DNA of 64,000 bases from DASUFZ01 sp035541475 (GTDB lineage: Bacteria; Myxococcota_A; UBA9160; SMWR01), in NCBI GenBank assembly GCA_035541475.1, contig DATKND010000064.1, forward strand, positions 1 to 64,000, written 5' to 3'. The notes under the pieces were generated by a model. It made no database searches and was not told the origin of the DNA. It worked only from the letters and a program-made list of their open reading frames with translations. This document shows positions 27,447-36,049 of the stretch, one piece after another. Position 1 is the stretch's first letter. Each line of letters opens with the position of its first letter. The position numbers were made by a program, and so were the translations under genes.

Positions 27447-28634
27447 TCAGCTCGCAGGAGAGAACGTCGCGGGCAGCTTCACCCAGCCCTGCACGAACTC
27501 CGTGCGCGTCCGCTCCGCGCGCGCGAGGTCGATCTCGTACTCGGGCAGCCGCCGCATCACCTCGTCGAGGGTGAGGCGAGCCTCCATCAGCGCCACGTGC
27601 TTGCCGAGGCACATGTGGACGCCGTGGCCGAACGCGAGCATTCGGGGCGGGCGCCGCTTCAGGTCGTAGCGGTCGGGCTCCGGGAACTCGCGCTCGTCGC
27701 GGTTCGCCGACGCCCACATCAGCATCACGCGCTGGCCGGGCCGCAAGGTGTGGCCGTGGAACTCGATCTCCTTCGTGACGGTGCGGCCGAGATGCTGCGT
27801 CGGCGTGTCGATGCGCAGCCCCTCGAGGAAGGCGTCCTGCACGAGGCCGCGGTCGCGGGCGAGCTCGCGCCGCTGATCAGGGTTCTTCCAGAGTCGGTAG
27901 AAGGTCGCGGCCAGCGCCTTCGGCAAGGTGTCGGTGCCGCCGATCAGCACGACGGACAGGAGCGACGCGATGCGGAAGTCGTCCATGCGATCGCCGGCCA
28001 CGTCGGTCGTGAGCAGGGTTCGCAGCACGCCCTCCGCCTTCTCCGGGTTCTTGCGCGCCTCCTTCACGTGCTCGAGCAGGGCGAAGAACATCTCGCGCAT
28101 CGCCTTCTGACCCACTTCGGTGGCGCCGCGATGCCCATCTCGCCGATGGAAGATTCCGTTCACCCAGCCCGACGCGGTGTCCGCGATCGAGAGCGGCAGG
28201 CCGCCCGTCAGCAGCGCGCCGCGCACCGACACGCGGGCGGCGAGGTCCTGCACGAGGTCGCACTCGCCGCGCTCGATGAAGTCGTCGACCAGGCCCTTCA
28301 CGATGCCCGCGAGCTTCTCCTCCACCTTCGCCACGGCGCCCGGCTTGAAGTGCTCGCTCACCTGCGCGCGGTACTTCGAGTGCTGCGGCGGGTCCATGCT
28401 CGCGAACGAGAGGTTCAGCGGCGTGTCCTTGGTGAGCAGGTGGTTCGGCGTCGTGCCCTGCAAGGCGGAGAAGTGCTGGAAATCGGGGCCGACCTTCCAG
28501 ATGTCCTCGAAGCGCGAGAGGAACCAGGCGTCGTACTCCTCGACGAAGTACGCCGGCTGCTCGGCGCGCAGGCGCCGGTAGACCGGATAGGGGTCGACGA
28601 AGATCTCTTCTGCGTAGGGGTGGTACTCGACCAT
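27447..28634 (-). CDS. cytochrome P450
   Basis: 395-residue soluble bacterial P450. The haem ligand loop is F-G-H-G-V-H-M-C-L-G with Cys342; the I-helix oxygen-activation motif is G-G-T-D-T; and the K-helix E-x-x-R is E-G-L-R. The length and the absence of a membrane anchor fit the CYP class I type, which needs a separate ferredoxin and reductase not found in the window. It lies directly downstream of a 3-ketosteroid-dehydrogenase-like flavoprotein on the same strand and a divergent TetR regulator, a combination common in steroid or terpenoid catabolism, so a sterol-like substrate is likely but not proven. Confidence 0.93.
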   Translation of the reverse strand: MVEYHPYAEEIFVDPYPVYRRLRAEQPAYFVEEYDAWFLSRFEDIWKVGPDFQHFSALQGTTPNHLLTKDTPLNLSFASMDPPQHSKYRAQVSEHFKPGAVAKVEEKLAGIVKGLVDDFIERGECDLVQDLAARVSVRGALLTGGLPLSIADTASGWVNGIFHRRDGHRGATEVGQKAMREMFFALLEHVKEARKNPEKAEGVLRTLLTTDVAGDRMDDFRIASLLSVVLIGGTDTLPKALAATFYRLWKNPDQRRELARDRGLVQDAFLEGLRIDTPTQHLGRTVTKEIEFHGHTLRPGQRVMLMWASANRDEREFPEPDRYDLKRRPPRMLAFGHGVHMCLGKHVALMEARLTLDEVMRRLPEYEIDLARAERTRTEFVQGWVKLPATFSPAS

Positions 28635-28658
28635 CGCTTCCTCTCGAGCGGTGCGCGC

Positions 28659-30134
28659 TCAGGCCCTGGCGGCCTCGCGACCCGCGATGCGGCCGAAGAT
28701 CATCGCCTCGCCGATCGAGGTGCCGCTGCTGTAGCCGGGCGACGAGATCGACGCCGCCGTGCGGCCCGCCGCGTAGAGCCCCGGCACCGCCACACCATCC
28801 GGCGTCAGCACGCGCGCGCGCACGTCGGTGGCGAGCCCGCCGAGCGTGAAGGCGGCGTAGATGGCCTTGTCCCAGGAGAGGTCGATCGCGCCGAACGGAG
28901 GCTTCACGAGCGGCTTCACGTACTCGGCCGCCTTGTGGAACAGCGGATCCTCGCCGCGCTCCGCGAAGCGGTTGTAGAGCGCGACGGTCGCCTGGAGCGC
29001 GCCGTCCGGGAAGCCGATCTCGCGCTCGAGCTCGGCGAGGCTCTCGCCCGCGACGATCTCGCCGCCCGCGAAGACGGGCCGCGCGAAGGTCTCGTCGTCG
29101 AGTACGAGCCAGACGCGCCCGTCCTGATGGAGCAGCGCGATCTCCCCCGCGCGGCCCTGGTAGACGTCCTCGGGCATGAAGCGCTGCGCGGCGCGGTTGA
29201 CGAAGATCCCTTTCATCAGCGACTTCGGCGGGTAGAAGGGCAAGGTCACCGAGCCCATCTGCATGCGGGAGACCGCGCCGCCGGCGCCCTGCCCCATCAG
29301 GATCCCGCGTCCGTCGTCGCCTTCGCTCGCCGCGCGGAAGCGCGCGCGCCGCAGCTCCGGCGCGTGGCGGCGCACCATCTCGCGGTTGTTGACGAAGCCT
29401 CCCGCGCACAGCACGACGCCGCGACGCGCGCGGAACGCGCAGGGCCGCCCCTCCTGCGTCGCGATCACGCCGACCACGCGGCCGGCGGCGTCGACGACGA
29501 GCCGCTCGCACAGCACGCCGCTGCGGATCTGCGCGCCGGCGCGACGCGCCGCCGCTTCGAGCCGCTGCATCAGGAAGGCGCCGGTCGAGCCCTCCTTCTG
29601 CGCCATGTGCGCACGCGGCGCCGGCTTTGCGAGCTCGCGAAAGGGATACACCAATTCGTTTCCCGAGTAGGTGAGCCCCTGCTCGCCCGGGGCCATCATG
29701 CGCTCGGGATAGAACTCGGCCTTGAAGGGAACGCCCTGCGCGACCAGCCAGTCGAAGTGGCCCGGGCTCTCCTCGCAGTAGACGCGGATGCGCTCGGCGT
29801 CGGGCTCCGGTCCGCAGGACGCCAGCAGGTACTTCTGCATCTCCTCGATGGAGTCCTCGAAGCCGCACGCGCGCTGGAGCGCCGTCCCGCCGCCGAGGTA
29901 GATCATCCCGTCCGAGACCGCGGTGGTGCCGCCGGGACCTCCCGCCCGCTCGAGACACAGCACGCTCGCGCCGGTGCTCGCGGCCTCGATGGCGGCGCAC
30001 ACACCGGCGGCGCCGACGCCGACCACGAGCACGTCGGCCTCGGCGTCCCAGCCGGACACCTCCGCGTCGGACAGCGCGCGAGAGATCCGTTCGGTCGCGG
30101 GCTTGCGAGCGCTCTGTGAATGATTGTCAACCAT
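28659..30134 (-). CDS. FAD-dependent oxidoreductase, 3-ketosteroid-dehydrogenase-like
   Basis: 491 residues of the fumarate reductase/succinate dehydrogenase flavoprotein family. The dinucleotide-binding motif G-V-G-A-A-G-V-C-A-A-I-E lies near residue 39, G-G-P-G-G-T-T follows, and the C-terminal block P-G-L-Y-A-A-G-R-T-A, with S-S-G-T-S-I-G-E-A, closes the FAD site. The combination with S-x-G-M-I-Y-L-G-G-G-T near residue 77 is that of 3-ketosteroid-delta-1-dehydrogenases and related enzymes that desaturate ring ketones. ATG at 30134. Co-directional with and 24 nt upstream of the P450. The start codon lies inside an inverted repeat likely bound by the divergent TetR. Confidence 0.82.
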   Translation of the reverse strand: MVDNHSQSARKPATERISRALSDAEVSGWDAEADVLVVGVGAAGVCAAIEAASTGASVLCLERAGGPGGTTAVSDGMIYLGGGTALQRACGFEDSIEEMQKYLLASCGPEPDAERIRVYCEESPGHFDWLVAQGVPFKAEFYPERMMAPGEQGLTYSGNELVYPFRELAKPAPRAHMAQKEGSTGAFLMQRLEAAARRAGAQIRSGVLCERLVVDAAGRVVGVIATQEGRPCAFRARRGVVLCAGGFVNNREMVRRHAPELRRARFRAASEGDDGRGILMGQGAGGAVSRMQMGSVTLPFYPPKSLMKGIFVNRAAQRFMPEDVYQGRAGEIALLHQDGRVWLVLDDETFARPVFAGGEIVAGESLAELEREIGFPDGALQATVALYNRFAERGEDPLFHKAAEYVKPLVKPPFGAIDLSWDKAIYAAFTLGGLATDVRARVLTPDGVAVPGLYAAGRTAASISSPGYSSGTSIGEAMIFGRIAGREAARA

Positions 30135-30139
30135 CAATC
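30122..30139. promoter_or_regulatory. inverted repeat, candidate TetR operator
   Basis: GATTG-N8-CAATC, spanning the start codon of the flavoprotein gene, in the 47-nt region divergent to the TetR gene. AT-rich relative to its surroundings. Because it covers the start codon, a bound repressor would block the flavoprotein-P450 unit. Assignment is by position; the sequence does not match the KstR site. Confidence 0.45.
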
Positions 30140-30181
30140 GGCTAAGGTGCACGGATCGTCCCGTAAGGTCAAGAGGAGAGC

Positions 30182-30775
30182 GTGCTGCCGAGGACCGCCG
30201 AACGAATCCTCGCCGCCGCCGAGCAGCTCTTCGCCGAGCGCGGCTACGAGGCGACCTCGCTCGGCGAGATCGCAGATCGTGTCGGGATCCGGCCGCAGGC
30301 CATCTACAACCACTTCGAGAGCAAGTGGCAGCTCTACGAGTCGGTGCTCGAGCGCCTGCTCGATCCCTTCCTGCGCTTCCTCGACGGAGCGCTCGCGAAT
30401 CCGCCCTCGGCCGCGCGCGGCGCGGAGAGCCTCGCTGCCGAGATCGCCTTCCACGCCGCGAATCCGAATCTCGCGCGTCTCGTGCAGCACGCGGCGCTCG
30501 CGGGAGGTCCGCAGCTCGCGCTGCTGATCGAGCGCTGGTACCAGCCCTTCTTCCAGCGCGCGCTACTGCTCGCGCCGGAGCAGAACGCGATCGTCAAGGC
30601 CGACCCCGCGCTGCTGCCGTGGCTCGTGACGGGGATGCACGGGCTCGTGCTCGGCTACGCGACGCTCGCGCCGCTGCACCGCGAGCTGCTCGGCATCGAC
30701 CCCTTCTCGCCCGAGGCGATCGCCCGCCAGGCGCAATTCCTGCGCGAGCTGCTGCGAGTACTCGAAGAGAGCTAG
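30182..30775 (+). CDS. TetR-family transcriptional regulator
   Basis: 197 residues. The N-terminal helix-turn-helix is clear: R-I-L-A-A-A-E-Q-L-F-A-E-R-G-Y-E-A-T-S, then I-A-D-R-V-G-I and the recognition helix ending in A-I-Y-N-H-F-E-S-K. The C-terminal ligand domain is helical. GTG start with AAGAGGAGAG upstream. Divergent from the steroid-type flavoprotein and P450, so it probably represses them until an inducer binds. Its 3' end overlaps the convergent small secreted protein gene by 4 nt. Confidence 0.9.
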   Translation: MLPRTAERILAAAEQLFAERGYEATSLGEIADRVGIRPQAIYNHFESKWQLYESVLERLLDPFLRFLDGALANPPSAARGAESLAAEIAFHAANPNLARLVQHAALAGGPQLALLIERWYQPFFQRALLLAPEQNAIVKADPALLPWLVTGMHGLVLGYATLAPLHRELLGIDPFSPEAIARQAQFLRELLRVLEES

Positions 30776-31062
30776 GGCTTTCGGTTCGGGCCGGGTGTCT
30801 GGATCGGCACCGTGATCGGCTTCTGCGACGCCTCGCGCACGGCGCGCTCCTCGTCTTCTTTGGTTCCCGCGTTCGGATTCGTCTGCTGCATCGACTCGCC
30901 GCCGCCCATGTCGGCGCAGGCCTGCTGGCAGAGGTTCACGCCGTCTTCCATCACCTGCACGACGTGACCGTCGTGGCAGGCGCACAGATCGCCGGCAGCG
31001 ACGGCGCCCGGAACGAATGCGAGAAGAACGATCGCGAGACCGAGAACCCGTCGCGTCCGCAT
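30772..31062 (-). CDS. small secreted Cys/His-containing protein
   Basis: 96 residues: signal peptide (hydrophobic core I-V-L-L-A-F-V-P-G-A-V-A-A), then L-C-A-C-H-D-G-H with two Cys and two His, a third and fourth Cys in L-C-Q-Q-A-C-A-D-M-G-G-G, and a Pro/Asn/Thr-rich C-terminus. The four Cys could form disulfides or bind a metal in the periplasm. ATG at 31062 chosen because GGGAGAG precedes it; an ATG 15 nt further upstream is the alternative. I do not recognise the family. It overlaps the TetR gene by 4 nt at the 3' end. Confidence 0.6.
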   Translation of the reverse strand: MRTRRVLGLAIVLLAFVPGAVAAGDLCACHDGHVVQVMEDGVNLCQQACADMGGGESMQQTNPNAGTKEDEERAVREASQKPITVPIQTPGPNRKP

Positions 31063-31195
31063 GGTGCGCTCTCCCATCGCGGCCAGGGGGCCACGCGATC
31101 CTATCGGCTCCCGGCAGCGTCGACGTGAGCCCGTCAGTTGCGCATGCGAGATTGGCTCGGCGACTGCCTACTTTGCGAACCCCGTTGCGTGCGAT

Positions 31196-31222
31196 CTTCG
31201 CTCGGCTGCGCCTCGCTGCGCG
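31196..31222 (+). repeat. 27-nt dispersed repeat, copy B
   Basis: Same 27-nt unit as at 15684-15710 with one mismatch (the variable base of the GGCTNCG core). It starts 9 nt beyond the stop codon of the SnoaL-like gene (minus strand). The rest of the 31063-31230 gap shows no gene. Confidence 0.7.
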
Positions 31223-31230
31223 GCCTCCCC

Positions 31231-31698
31231 TCAGTCGGCCTTGCGCTGCGTGATGCGCCACCCCTGCTCCTTGCGCGGCGCCATCTCCTCGAAGGTCCGC
31301 TCGTAGCCGGTGTGCCGGATCTTCCACTCGCCGCCGACCTTCACGTACTCGTCGCGATAGAAGGCCGCTCCGTGGATCGTGATGCCGTGCTGCTCGTCGA
31401 TCACCCAGTCCTCGAGCGCCCAGCTCCCGGTCGCGGTGGTGGGGCTCGTCAGCTCGATCTCCGGCTGGTGCACGCGATGGCTCGAAAGGAAGGTCGGGCG
31501 CGACATCGACTCGGTCAGGAACTTCATGATCGCGTCGCGTCCCTGGAAGGCGTACTTCCCGCCGCTGTAGGCGCTCGTCGCATCCGGCGTGAAGCAGGTC
31601 TCCATCTCCTTCCAGAGCTTCTGATCGATGCAGCGCATGTAGCGGTACTTGAGGCGCTTGATCGCCTCGATCTCCTCGAGCTGCTTCACGAAGTCCAT
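31231..31698 (-). CDS. SnoaL-like/NTF2-fold protein
   Basis: 155 residues of the NTF2-like superfamily: an N-terminal helix pair with I-E-A-I-K-R-L-K-Y-R-Y-M-R-C-I-D, then L-W-K-E-M-E-T-C-F-T-P-D-A and alternating strands ending in W-K-I-R-H-T-G-Y-E-R. The A-I-x-x-L-K-x-R-Y-x-x-x-x-D pattern is typical of the SnoaL_4 subgroup found with steroid and aromatic catabolic genes. A very strong AGGAGG precedes the ATG at 31698. Probably an isomerase, dehydratase or binding protein; activity unknown. Confidence 0.8.
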   Translation of the reverse strand: MDFVKQLEEIEAIKRLKYRYMRCIDQKLWKEMETCFTPDATSAYSGGKYAFQGRDAIMKFLTESMSRPTFLSSHRVHQPEIELTSPTTATGSWALEDWVIDEQHGITIHGAAFYRDEYVKVGGEWKIRHTGYERTFEEMAPRKEQGWRITQRKAD

Positions 31699-31721
31699 GG
31701 GGGTCCTCCTGAAGGCCCAGT

Positions 31722-32006
31722 CTAATGGTTGTCGGAGTGGCCGAGCGAGCGGCCCGGCGCAACGCGATCGCGGATCGACTGCTTGAGCTCTTTGCTCTCC
31801 GGGAAGCGCCCCTCCTGCTTGCGCGAGAAGATCAGCTCGCCGTCGAGCCGCACGTCGAGGACGCCGCCGGTTCCGGGCACGAGCGCCACCTCGCCGAGCT
31901 CCGTCTCGAACGTGGTGAGGAGCTCCTGCGCGAGCCACGCCGCGCGCAGGAGCCAGCGGCATTGCGTGCAGTACTCGATCGTGACGCGCGCGCCGCCCGC
32001 GGCCAT
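31722..32006 (-). CDS. SelT/SelW/SelH-family (Rdx) thioredoxin-like protein
   Basis: 94 residues of the Rdx family. The N-terminal beta strand leads to C13-T-Q-C16, the redox motif that in selenoprotein W/T is C-x-x-Sec; here both are Cys, so no selenocysteine is needed. The strand D-V-R-L-D-G-E-L-I-F-S-R and the R-F-P-E-S-K-E-L-K helix are characteristic. Likely a cytosolic thiol-redox or electrophile-handling protein. ATG at 32006 preceded by GGAGGT. A selenophosphate synthetase gene lies 6 kb away, but this protein does not itself require selenium. Confidence 0.85.
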   Translation of the reverse strand: MAAGGARVTIEYCTQCRWLLRAAWLAQELLTTFETELGEVALVPGTGGVLDVRLDGELIFSRKQEGRFPESKELKQSIRDRVAPGRSLGHSDNH

Positions 32007-32020
32007 GGCGACCTCCGCCC

Positions 32021-32917
32021 TCAACTCGCGTGCTTCGAGACGAACTCTCCGATCCGCGCGATCGCCGCGATCGACTCCGGCACGTCCACGCCGAAGAAGT
32101 GCCAGACGTGGATCAGGCCCTCGCCGCGCTCCAAGGTGATGTCCACACCGGCGGCCTTCGCCTTCGCGGCCACGCGGGTCGAGTCATCGAGGAGGATCTC
32201 GCGCGTACCCACCTGGATCAGCAGCGGCGGCAGGCCGCGATAGTCGCCGTGCAGCGGCGCCGCCAGCGGATTCCTCGGATCGCCGTGGGGGCCGAGGTAG
32301 TCGCGCCCGGACTGGCGCAGCCCTTCGACCGTGATCATCGGATCGCCGATCTCCGGGTCCATCGCCGACGCGCCGGTGCCCTCGAGATCGGTCCACGGCG
32401 AGAGACACACGGCTGCAGCAGGCCGCGGCGTGCGCGCATCGCGCAGCGCGAGCAAGGTGGCGAGCGTGAGGCCGCCGCCGGCCGAGTCGCCGACGATGGC
32501 GAGGCGCGACGGATCCTGACCGCGTGCCAGCAGCCAGCGGTACGCCTTCGTCGCGTCCTCCACGGCCGCGGGAAAGGGATGCTCCGGCGCGAGCCGGTAG
32601 TCGATCGCCAGGCAGCGCGCCTTCGTCGCCGCCGCGATGCGCGCGACCAGCGAGCGATGCGTGTTCACCGAGCCGAGCAGGTAGGCGCCGCCGTGCAGGT
32701 ACAGGATGGAGCGGCCGGCCACCGCGCCGGGCATCTCGATCCACTCGCCCGGCACGCCGTCCGCGCAGAGCTTCTCGCTGCGGATGCCGTCGGGGACGCG
32801 GAAGAGCGACGTCATGAGATCGAAGCCGGCGCGCATCTCCTGGACCGTCGGCGCGGTCGCGGGACGCGGCCGCGACAGCAGCATCTGGACGACGGCGTCG
32901 TGCTGCGGGCTCGGCAT
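32021..32917 (-). CDS. alpha/beta hydrolase, hormone-sensitive-lipase family esterase
   Basis: 298 residues. The HSL-family oxyanion motif H75-G-G-A-Y79, the nucleophile elbow G-D-S145-A-G-G, the conserved D-Y-R-L-A-P-E-H-P-F-P, and the late His in H-V-W-H-F-F are all present, giving a complete Ser-Asp-His triad (Asp near D-x-x-R in L-L-D-D-S-T-R). Such esterases hydrolyse short acyl esters in the cytosol. It lies directly upstream of the Rdx gene (14-nt gap) on the same strand, so they are probably one transcript. Substrate not predictable. Confidence 0.9.
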   Translation of the reverse strand: MPSPQHDAVVQMLLSRPRPATAPTVQEMRAGFDLMTSLFRVPDGIRSEKLCADGVPGEWIEMPGAVAGRSILYLHGGAYLLGSVNTHRSLVARIAAATKARCLAIDYRLAPEHPFPAAVEDATKAYRWLLARGQDPSRLAIVGDSAGGGLTLATLLALRDARTPRPAAAVCLSPWTDLEGTGASAMDPEIGDPMITVEGLRQSGRDYLGPHGDPRNPLAAPLHGDYRGLPPLLIQVGTREILLDDSTRVAAKAKAAGVDITLERGEGLIHVWHFFGVDVPESIAAIARIGEFVSKHAS

Positions 32918-32948
32918 GGGCTCCTCCTTCGGCGGAGGTCCACTCTAC

Positions 32949-34640
32949 CTAGAGCGCGCCCTTCGCGGCGACCTTGGCCCAGGTGTCGCGCAAGGTCACT
33001 GCGCGGTTCCAGACCGGCGCGCCGGGTCGCGAGTCGGGATCGAGGCAGAAGTAGCCGAGCCGCTCGAACTGCACGCGCGCGCCGACCTCCGCGTCCGCGA
33101 GCGACGGCTCGAGCCAGCACTCGCGCAGCGCCGTCAGCGAATCGGGGTTGAGGGTCGCTTTGAAGTCGCGGTCGCCGGCCTCGCCGAGCGGATCCTCGAC
33201 GGAAAAGAGCACGTCGTAGAGGCGCACCTCCGCCGGCAGCGCGTGGCGCGCCGATACCCAGTGCAAGGTGCCGCGCACCTTGCGGCCGTCCGGGGCGTCG
33301 CCACCGCGTGTCGCCAGATCGTAGCGGCAGCGCACCAGCGTCACGTTGCCCTCGGCGTCCTGCTCGTAGCCCGTGCACGTGACGAGGTACGCATAGCGAA
33401 GGCGCACCTCCTTGCCGGGCGACAGGCGATGGAAGCCCTTCGGCGGCGTGACGGCGAAGTCGTCGCGCTCGATCCACAGCTCGCGCGCGAAGGGCACCTT
33501 GCGAGAGCCCATCGACGCGTCCTCGGGATTGTTGACCGCGTCGAGCTCCTCGCTGCGCTCCTCCGGGTAGTTCTCGATCACGACCCTCAGCGGCCGGATC
33601 ACCGCCATCGCGCGCTGCGCCGTGCGGTTCAGCTCCTCGCGGATCGCGTGCTCGAGGCGCGCGAGCTGGATGATGTTGTCGCGCTTCGCGACGCCGATCT
33701 CCTGCCAGAAACGGCGGATCGCGTCCGGCGGGTAGCCGCGCCGCCGCATGCCGGAGAGCGTCGGCATGCGCGGATCGTCCCAGCCGCGCACGTGACCCCC
33801 TTCCACGAGCTCGCGCAGCACGCGCTTGCTCATGACCGTATGCGAGAGGTTCCCGCGCGCGAACTCGATCTGCTGCGGATGGCAGTCCACCTCGAGCGCG
33901 TCGAGGATCCAGTCGTAGAGCGCGCGGTGGTCGACGAACTCGAGGGTGCAGAGCGAGTGCGTGATCGACTCGATCGAGTCCGACAGGCAGTGCGCGAAGT
34001 CGTACATCGGGTAGACGCACCAGGTCTTGCCGGTGCGGTGGTGCGGGACCTTGTGCACGCGATAGAGGATGGGATCGCGCATCACCAGGTTCGGCGACGC
34101 CATGTCGATCTTCGCGCGCAGCACGCGCACGCCGTTCTCGAACTCACCCGCGCGCATGCGCTCGAAGAGGTCGAGGTTCTCGGCGACCTTGCGATCGCGG
34201 TAGGGGCTGTTGCGGCCGGGCTCGGTCAAGGTGCCGCGGTAGGCGGCGATCTCCTCGGAGGAGAGGTCGCAGACGTAGGCCTTGCCGCGCCGGATCAGCT
34301 CGACCGCAAAGGCGTAGAGCTGATCGAAATAGTCGGAGGCGTAGTACTCGTGCTCGCCCCACTCGAAGCCGAGCCAGCGCACGTCCGCGCGGATCGCGTC
34401 GACGTACTCCACTTCCTCCGCGGTCGGGTTCGTGTCGTCGAAGCGGAGGTGGCAGGTGCCGTCGTGCTCGGCCGCGACGCCGAAGTCGAGGCAGATCGCC
34501 TTGGCGTGGCCGATGTGGAGGTAGCCGTTGGGCTCGGGCGGGAAGCGCGTGACGACGCGGCCGCCGTTCTTCCCGGCGGCGACGTCGCGCTCCACGATCG
34601 CGCGGATGAAATCGGTCCCGACGCTGTCTTCGCTCGCCAC
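32949..34640 (-). CDS. glnS: glutaminyl-tRNA synthetase
   Basis: 563-residue class I aminoacyl-tRNA synthetase. HIGH motif as L-H42-I-G-H45, the preceding R-F-P-P-E-P-N-G-Y signature of GlnRS/non-discriminating GluRS, and V-M-S-K-R in place of K-M-S-K-S near residue 270, followed by the anticodon-binding beta-barrels. Length close to E. coli GlnS (554). Presence of GlnRS means Gln-tRNA is charged directly rather than only by transamidation. GTG start at 34640. No clear partner genes; the neighbours on both sides are unrelated, so it is probably transcribed on its own. Confidence 0.95.
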   Translation of the reverse strand: MASEDSVGTDFIRAIVERDVAAGKNGGRVVTRFPPEPNGYLHIGHAKAICLDFGVAAEHDGTCHLRFDDTNPTAEEVEYVDAIRADVRWLGFEWGEHEYYASDYFDQLYAFAVELIRRGKAYVCDLSSEEIAAYRGTLTEPGRNSPYRDRKVAENLDLFERMRAGEFENGVRVLRAKIDMASPNLVMRDPILYRVHKVPHHRTGKTWCVYPMYDFAHCLSDSIESITHSLCTLEFVDHRALYDWILDALEVDCHPQQIEFARGNLSHTVMSKRVLRELVEGGHVRGWDDPRMPTLSGMRRRGYPPDAIRRFWQEIGVAKRDNIIQLARLEHAIREELNRTAQRAMAVIRPLRVVIENYPEERSEELDAVNNPEDASMGSRKVPFARELWIERDDFAVTPPKGFHRLSPGKEVRLRYAYLVTCTGYEQDAEGNVTLVRCRYDLATRGGDAPDGRKVRGTLHWVSARHALPAEVRLYDVLFSVEDPLGEAGDRDFKATLNPDSLTALRECWLEPSLADAEVGARVQFERLGYFCLDPDSRPGAPVWNRAVTLRDTWAKVAAKGAL

Positions 34641-34686
34641 GCGGCCCCCGAAGGCGTCGCAGTTTAGGGCAGGCGGCGCGAGCGGG

Positions 34687-35079
34687 TCAGGCGCCGCGCG
34701 CGGCGTCGACGCTCCAGATCCCGGGGCCGCGGGCCGCGACGTAGAGGAAGACGAAGCAGTAGACGACCGCGAGCTCGCCGCCGTTGATCTGCGGGAGCAG
34801 ATGCTTGGTGCCGTGCGCCAACCAGTAGGCCACGGCCATCTGGCCGCTGCAGATGAACGCGGCCCAGCGCGTGAAGAGCCCGAGCATGATCAGGATGCCG
34901 CCGAAGAGCTCGACCGGACCGCCGACCCAGGTGACGAAGCCGGGGAGCTCGATCCCCGGCGGCAGCGGCGGGTAGCCGAAGAGCTTCTGCGACCCGTGCC
35001 ACAGGAAGACGGCTCCGAGCACGATGCGCATCAGCGCGTAGGTGTGCTGCTCGTACGGTTTCATGAACGATGCCACCAA
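34687..35079 (-). CDS. DoxX-family membrane protein
   Basis: 130 residues with four predicted TM helices and the DoxX signatures R-I-V-L-G-A-V-F-L-W-H-G-S-Q-K-L-F-G, the G-G-P-V-E-L-F-G-G-I-L turn and G-G-E-L-A-V-V-Y-C. Family members are implicated in quinone-linked thiosulfate oxidation or oxidative-stress membrane complexes; no partner is seen here. Three start candidates exist: TTG at 35079, GTG at 35076 and ATG at 35064. GGAGG ends one base before the TTG, too close for it and too far from the ATG, so the true start is not settled. Faces away from the metallo-hydrolase gene upstream. Confidence 0.8.
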   Translation of the reverse strand: MVASFMKPYEQHTYALMRIVLGAVFLWHGSQKLFGYPPLPPGIELPGFVTWVGGPVELFGGILIMLGLFTRWAAFICSGQMAVAYWLAHGTKHLLPQINGGELAVVYCFVFLYVAARGPGIWSVDAARGA

Positions 35080-35094
35080 GCCTCCCTCTCGCGC

Positions 35095-35955
35095 CTAACG
35101 ACGCGCCCTGAACCATGCGCCGGTCTCGCCGCGAACGACGTGGCCCGCGGTCGGCCCCGCATAGTGCGTGCCGATCACCAGCGTATCGGAGTCGGCGAGC
35201 TCGGCGATCATGCGCCGGCGCGTGGCCGCCGCGAGCTTCGAGTCGACGTCGGCGGACATGCCCCAGTCGGGCTCCGCGAGCTGCACCGGGTGGTGCGTGG
35301 CGTCGCCGGTGACGAGCGCCTCCGCGCCGTCCGAGGTGATCCTCACCGAGACGTGTCCCGGTGTGTGTCCGGGCGTCGGCACCAGCCGGACGCCGTCGCA
35401 GACGCGGTGATCGACGGCGACGAGATCGCCGAGCCCCACGTCGAGCACCGGCTTCACCGCGTCCTTCACGGTGCTCGTCGGATCGGGCGGCGCCGTGCTC
35501 CAGTGCTCCCACTCGCCCTTCGCGAAGAGATAACGGGCGTTCGGGAAGGTCGGCACCCAGCGCGTGCCCTCGCGCATCGTGTTCCAGCCGACGTGGTCGA
35601 AGTGCATGTGCGTGCAGAGCACGACGTCGATCGACTCGCGCGGCGCGCCCGCCTGCGCCATCTCCTCGAGGAATGCGCGCCCGCGGCCGGCGAGGACCTC
35701 CATACCCGGCACCGAGTGCTCGCCGAGGCAGGTGTCGACCAGGATTCGGATGCCGCCGATCTCGACGAGCAGCGCGTGGATCGAGAGCAGCAGCTGGCCG
35801 TTGCGATCCATGAAGTCGGGCTCGAGCCACGCGCGGTGGCGCGCCAGGGCCTCGGGCGACGAGCTCGGGAAGAAACCCTGCGCGTCGAGCGGGACTTCGA
35901 TCTCCACGAAGCGCGTGACGCGCGCGGATCCGATCGACCAGCCGAGCTGACCCAT
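35095..35955 (-). CDS. MBL-fold metallo-hydrolase
   Basis: 286 residues. The metallo-beta-lactamase signature T-H116-M-H118-F-D120-H121 is intact, followed by the P-G-H-T-P-G-H loop with the third His, an Asp in V-T-G-D-A-T-H and a last His in G-T-H-Y-A-G. This is the set of ligands for two metals, as in lactonases, glyoxalase II-like and alkylsulfatase-like enzymes. Length and layout resemble N-acyl-homoserine lactonase-type hydrolases (AiiA/AttM) more than RNases, but substrate is not certain. Same strand as DoxX, separated by only 15 nt, probably one unit. Confidence 0.9.
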   Translation of the reverse strand: MGQLGWSIGSARVTRFVEIEVPLDAQGFFPSSSPEALARHRAWLEPDFMDRNGQLLLSIHALLVEIGGIRILVDTCLGEHSVPGMEVLAGRGRAFLEEMAQAGAPRESIDVVLCTHMHFDHVGWNTMREGTRWVPTFPNARYLFAKGEWEHWSTAPPDPTSTVKDAVKPVLDVGLGDLVAVDHRVCDGVRLVPTPGHTPGHVSVRITSDGAEALVTGDATHHPVQLAEPDWGMSADVDSKLAAATRRRMIAELADSDTLVIGTHYAGPTAGHVVRGETGAWFRARR

Positions 35956-36049
35956 CTGCTGCCGCCTCCAACGGACTCCGCGTCAGAGTACACAGGTCCG
36001 CGCGGCGCGCGGACGATTTCGACACGGGCGCGGTTAGAATCCGCCGCCC

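Noticed and set aside
31722..31770. tRNA-like D-arm (GTGGCCGAGCG) near the Rdx gene end
   Set aside because: No anticodon stem, T-arm or acceptor complementarity follows; the bases are the C-terminal codons of the Rdx protein.
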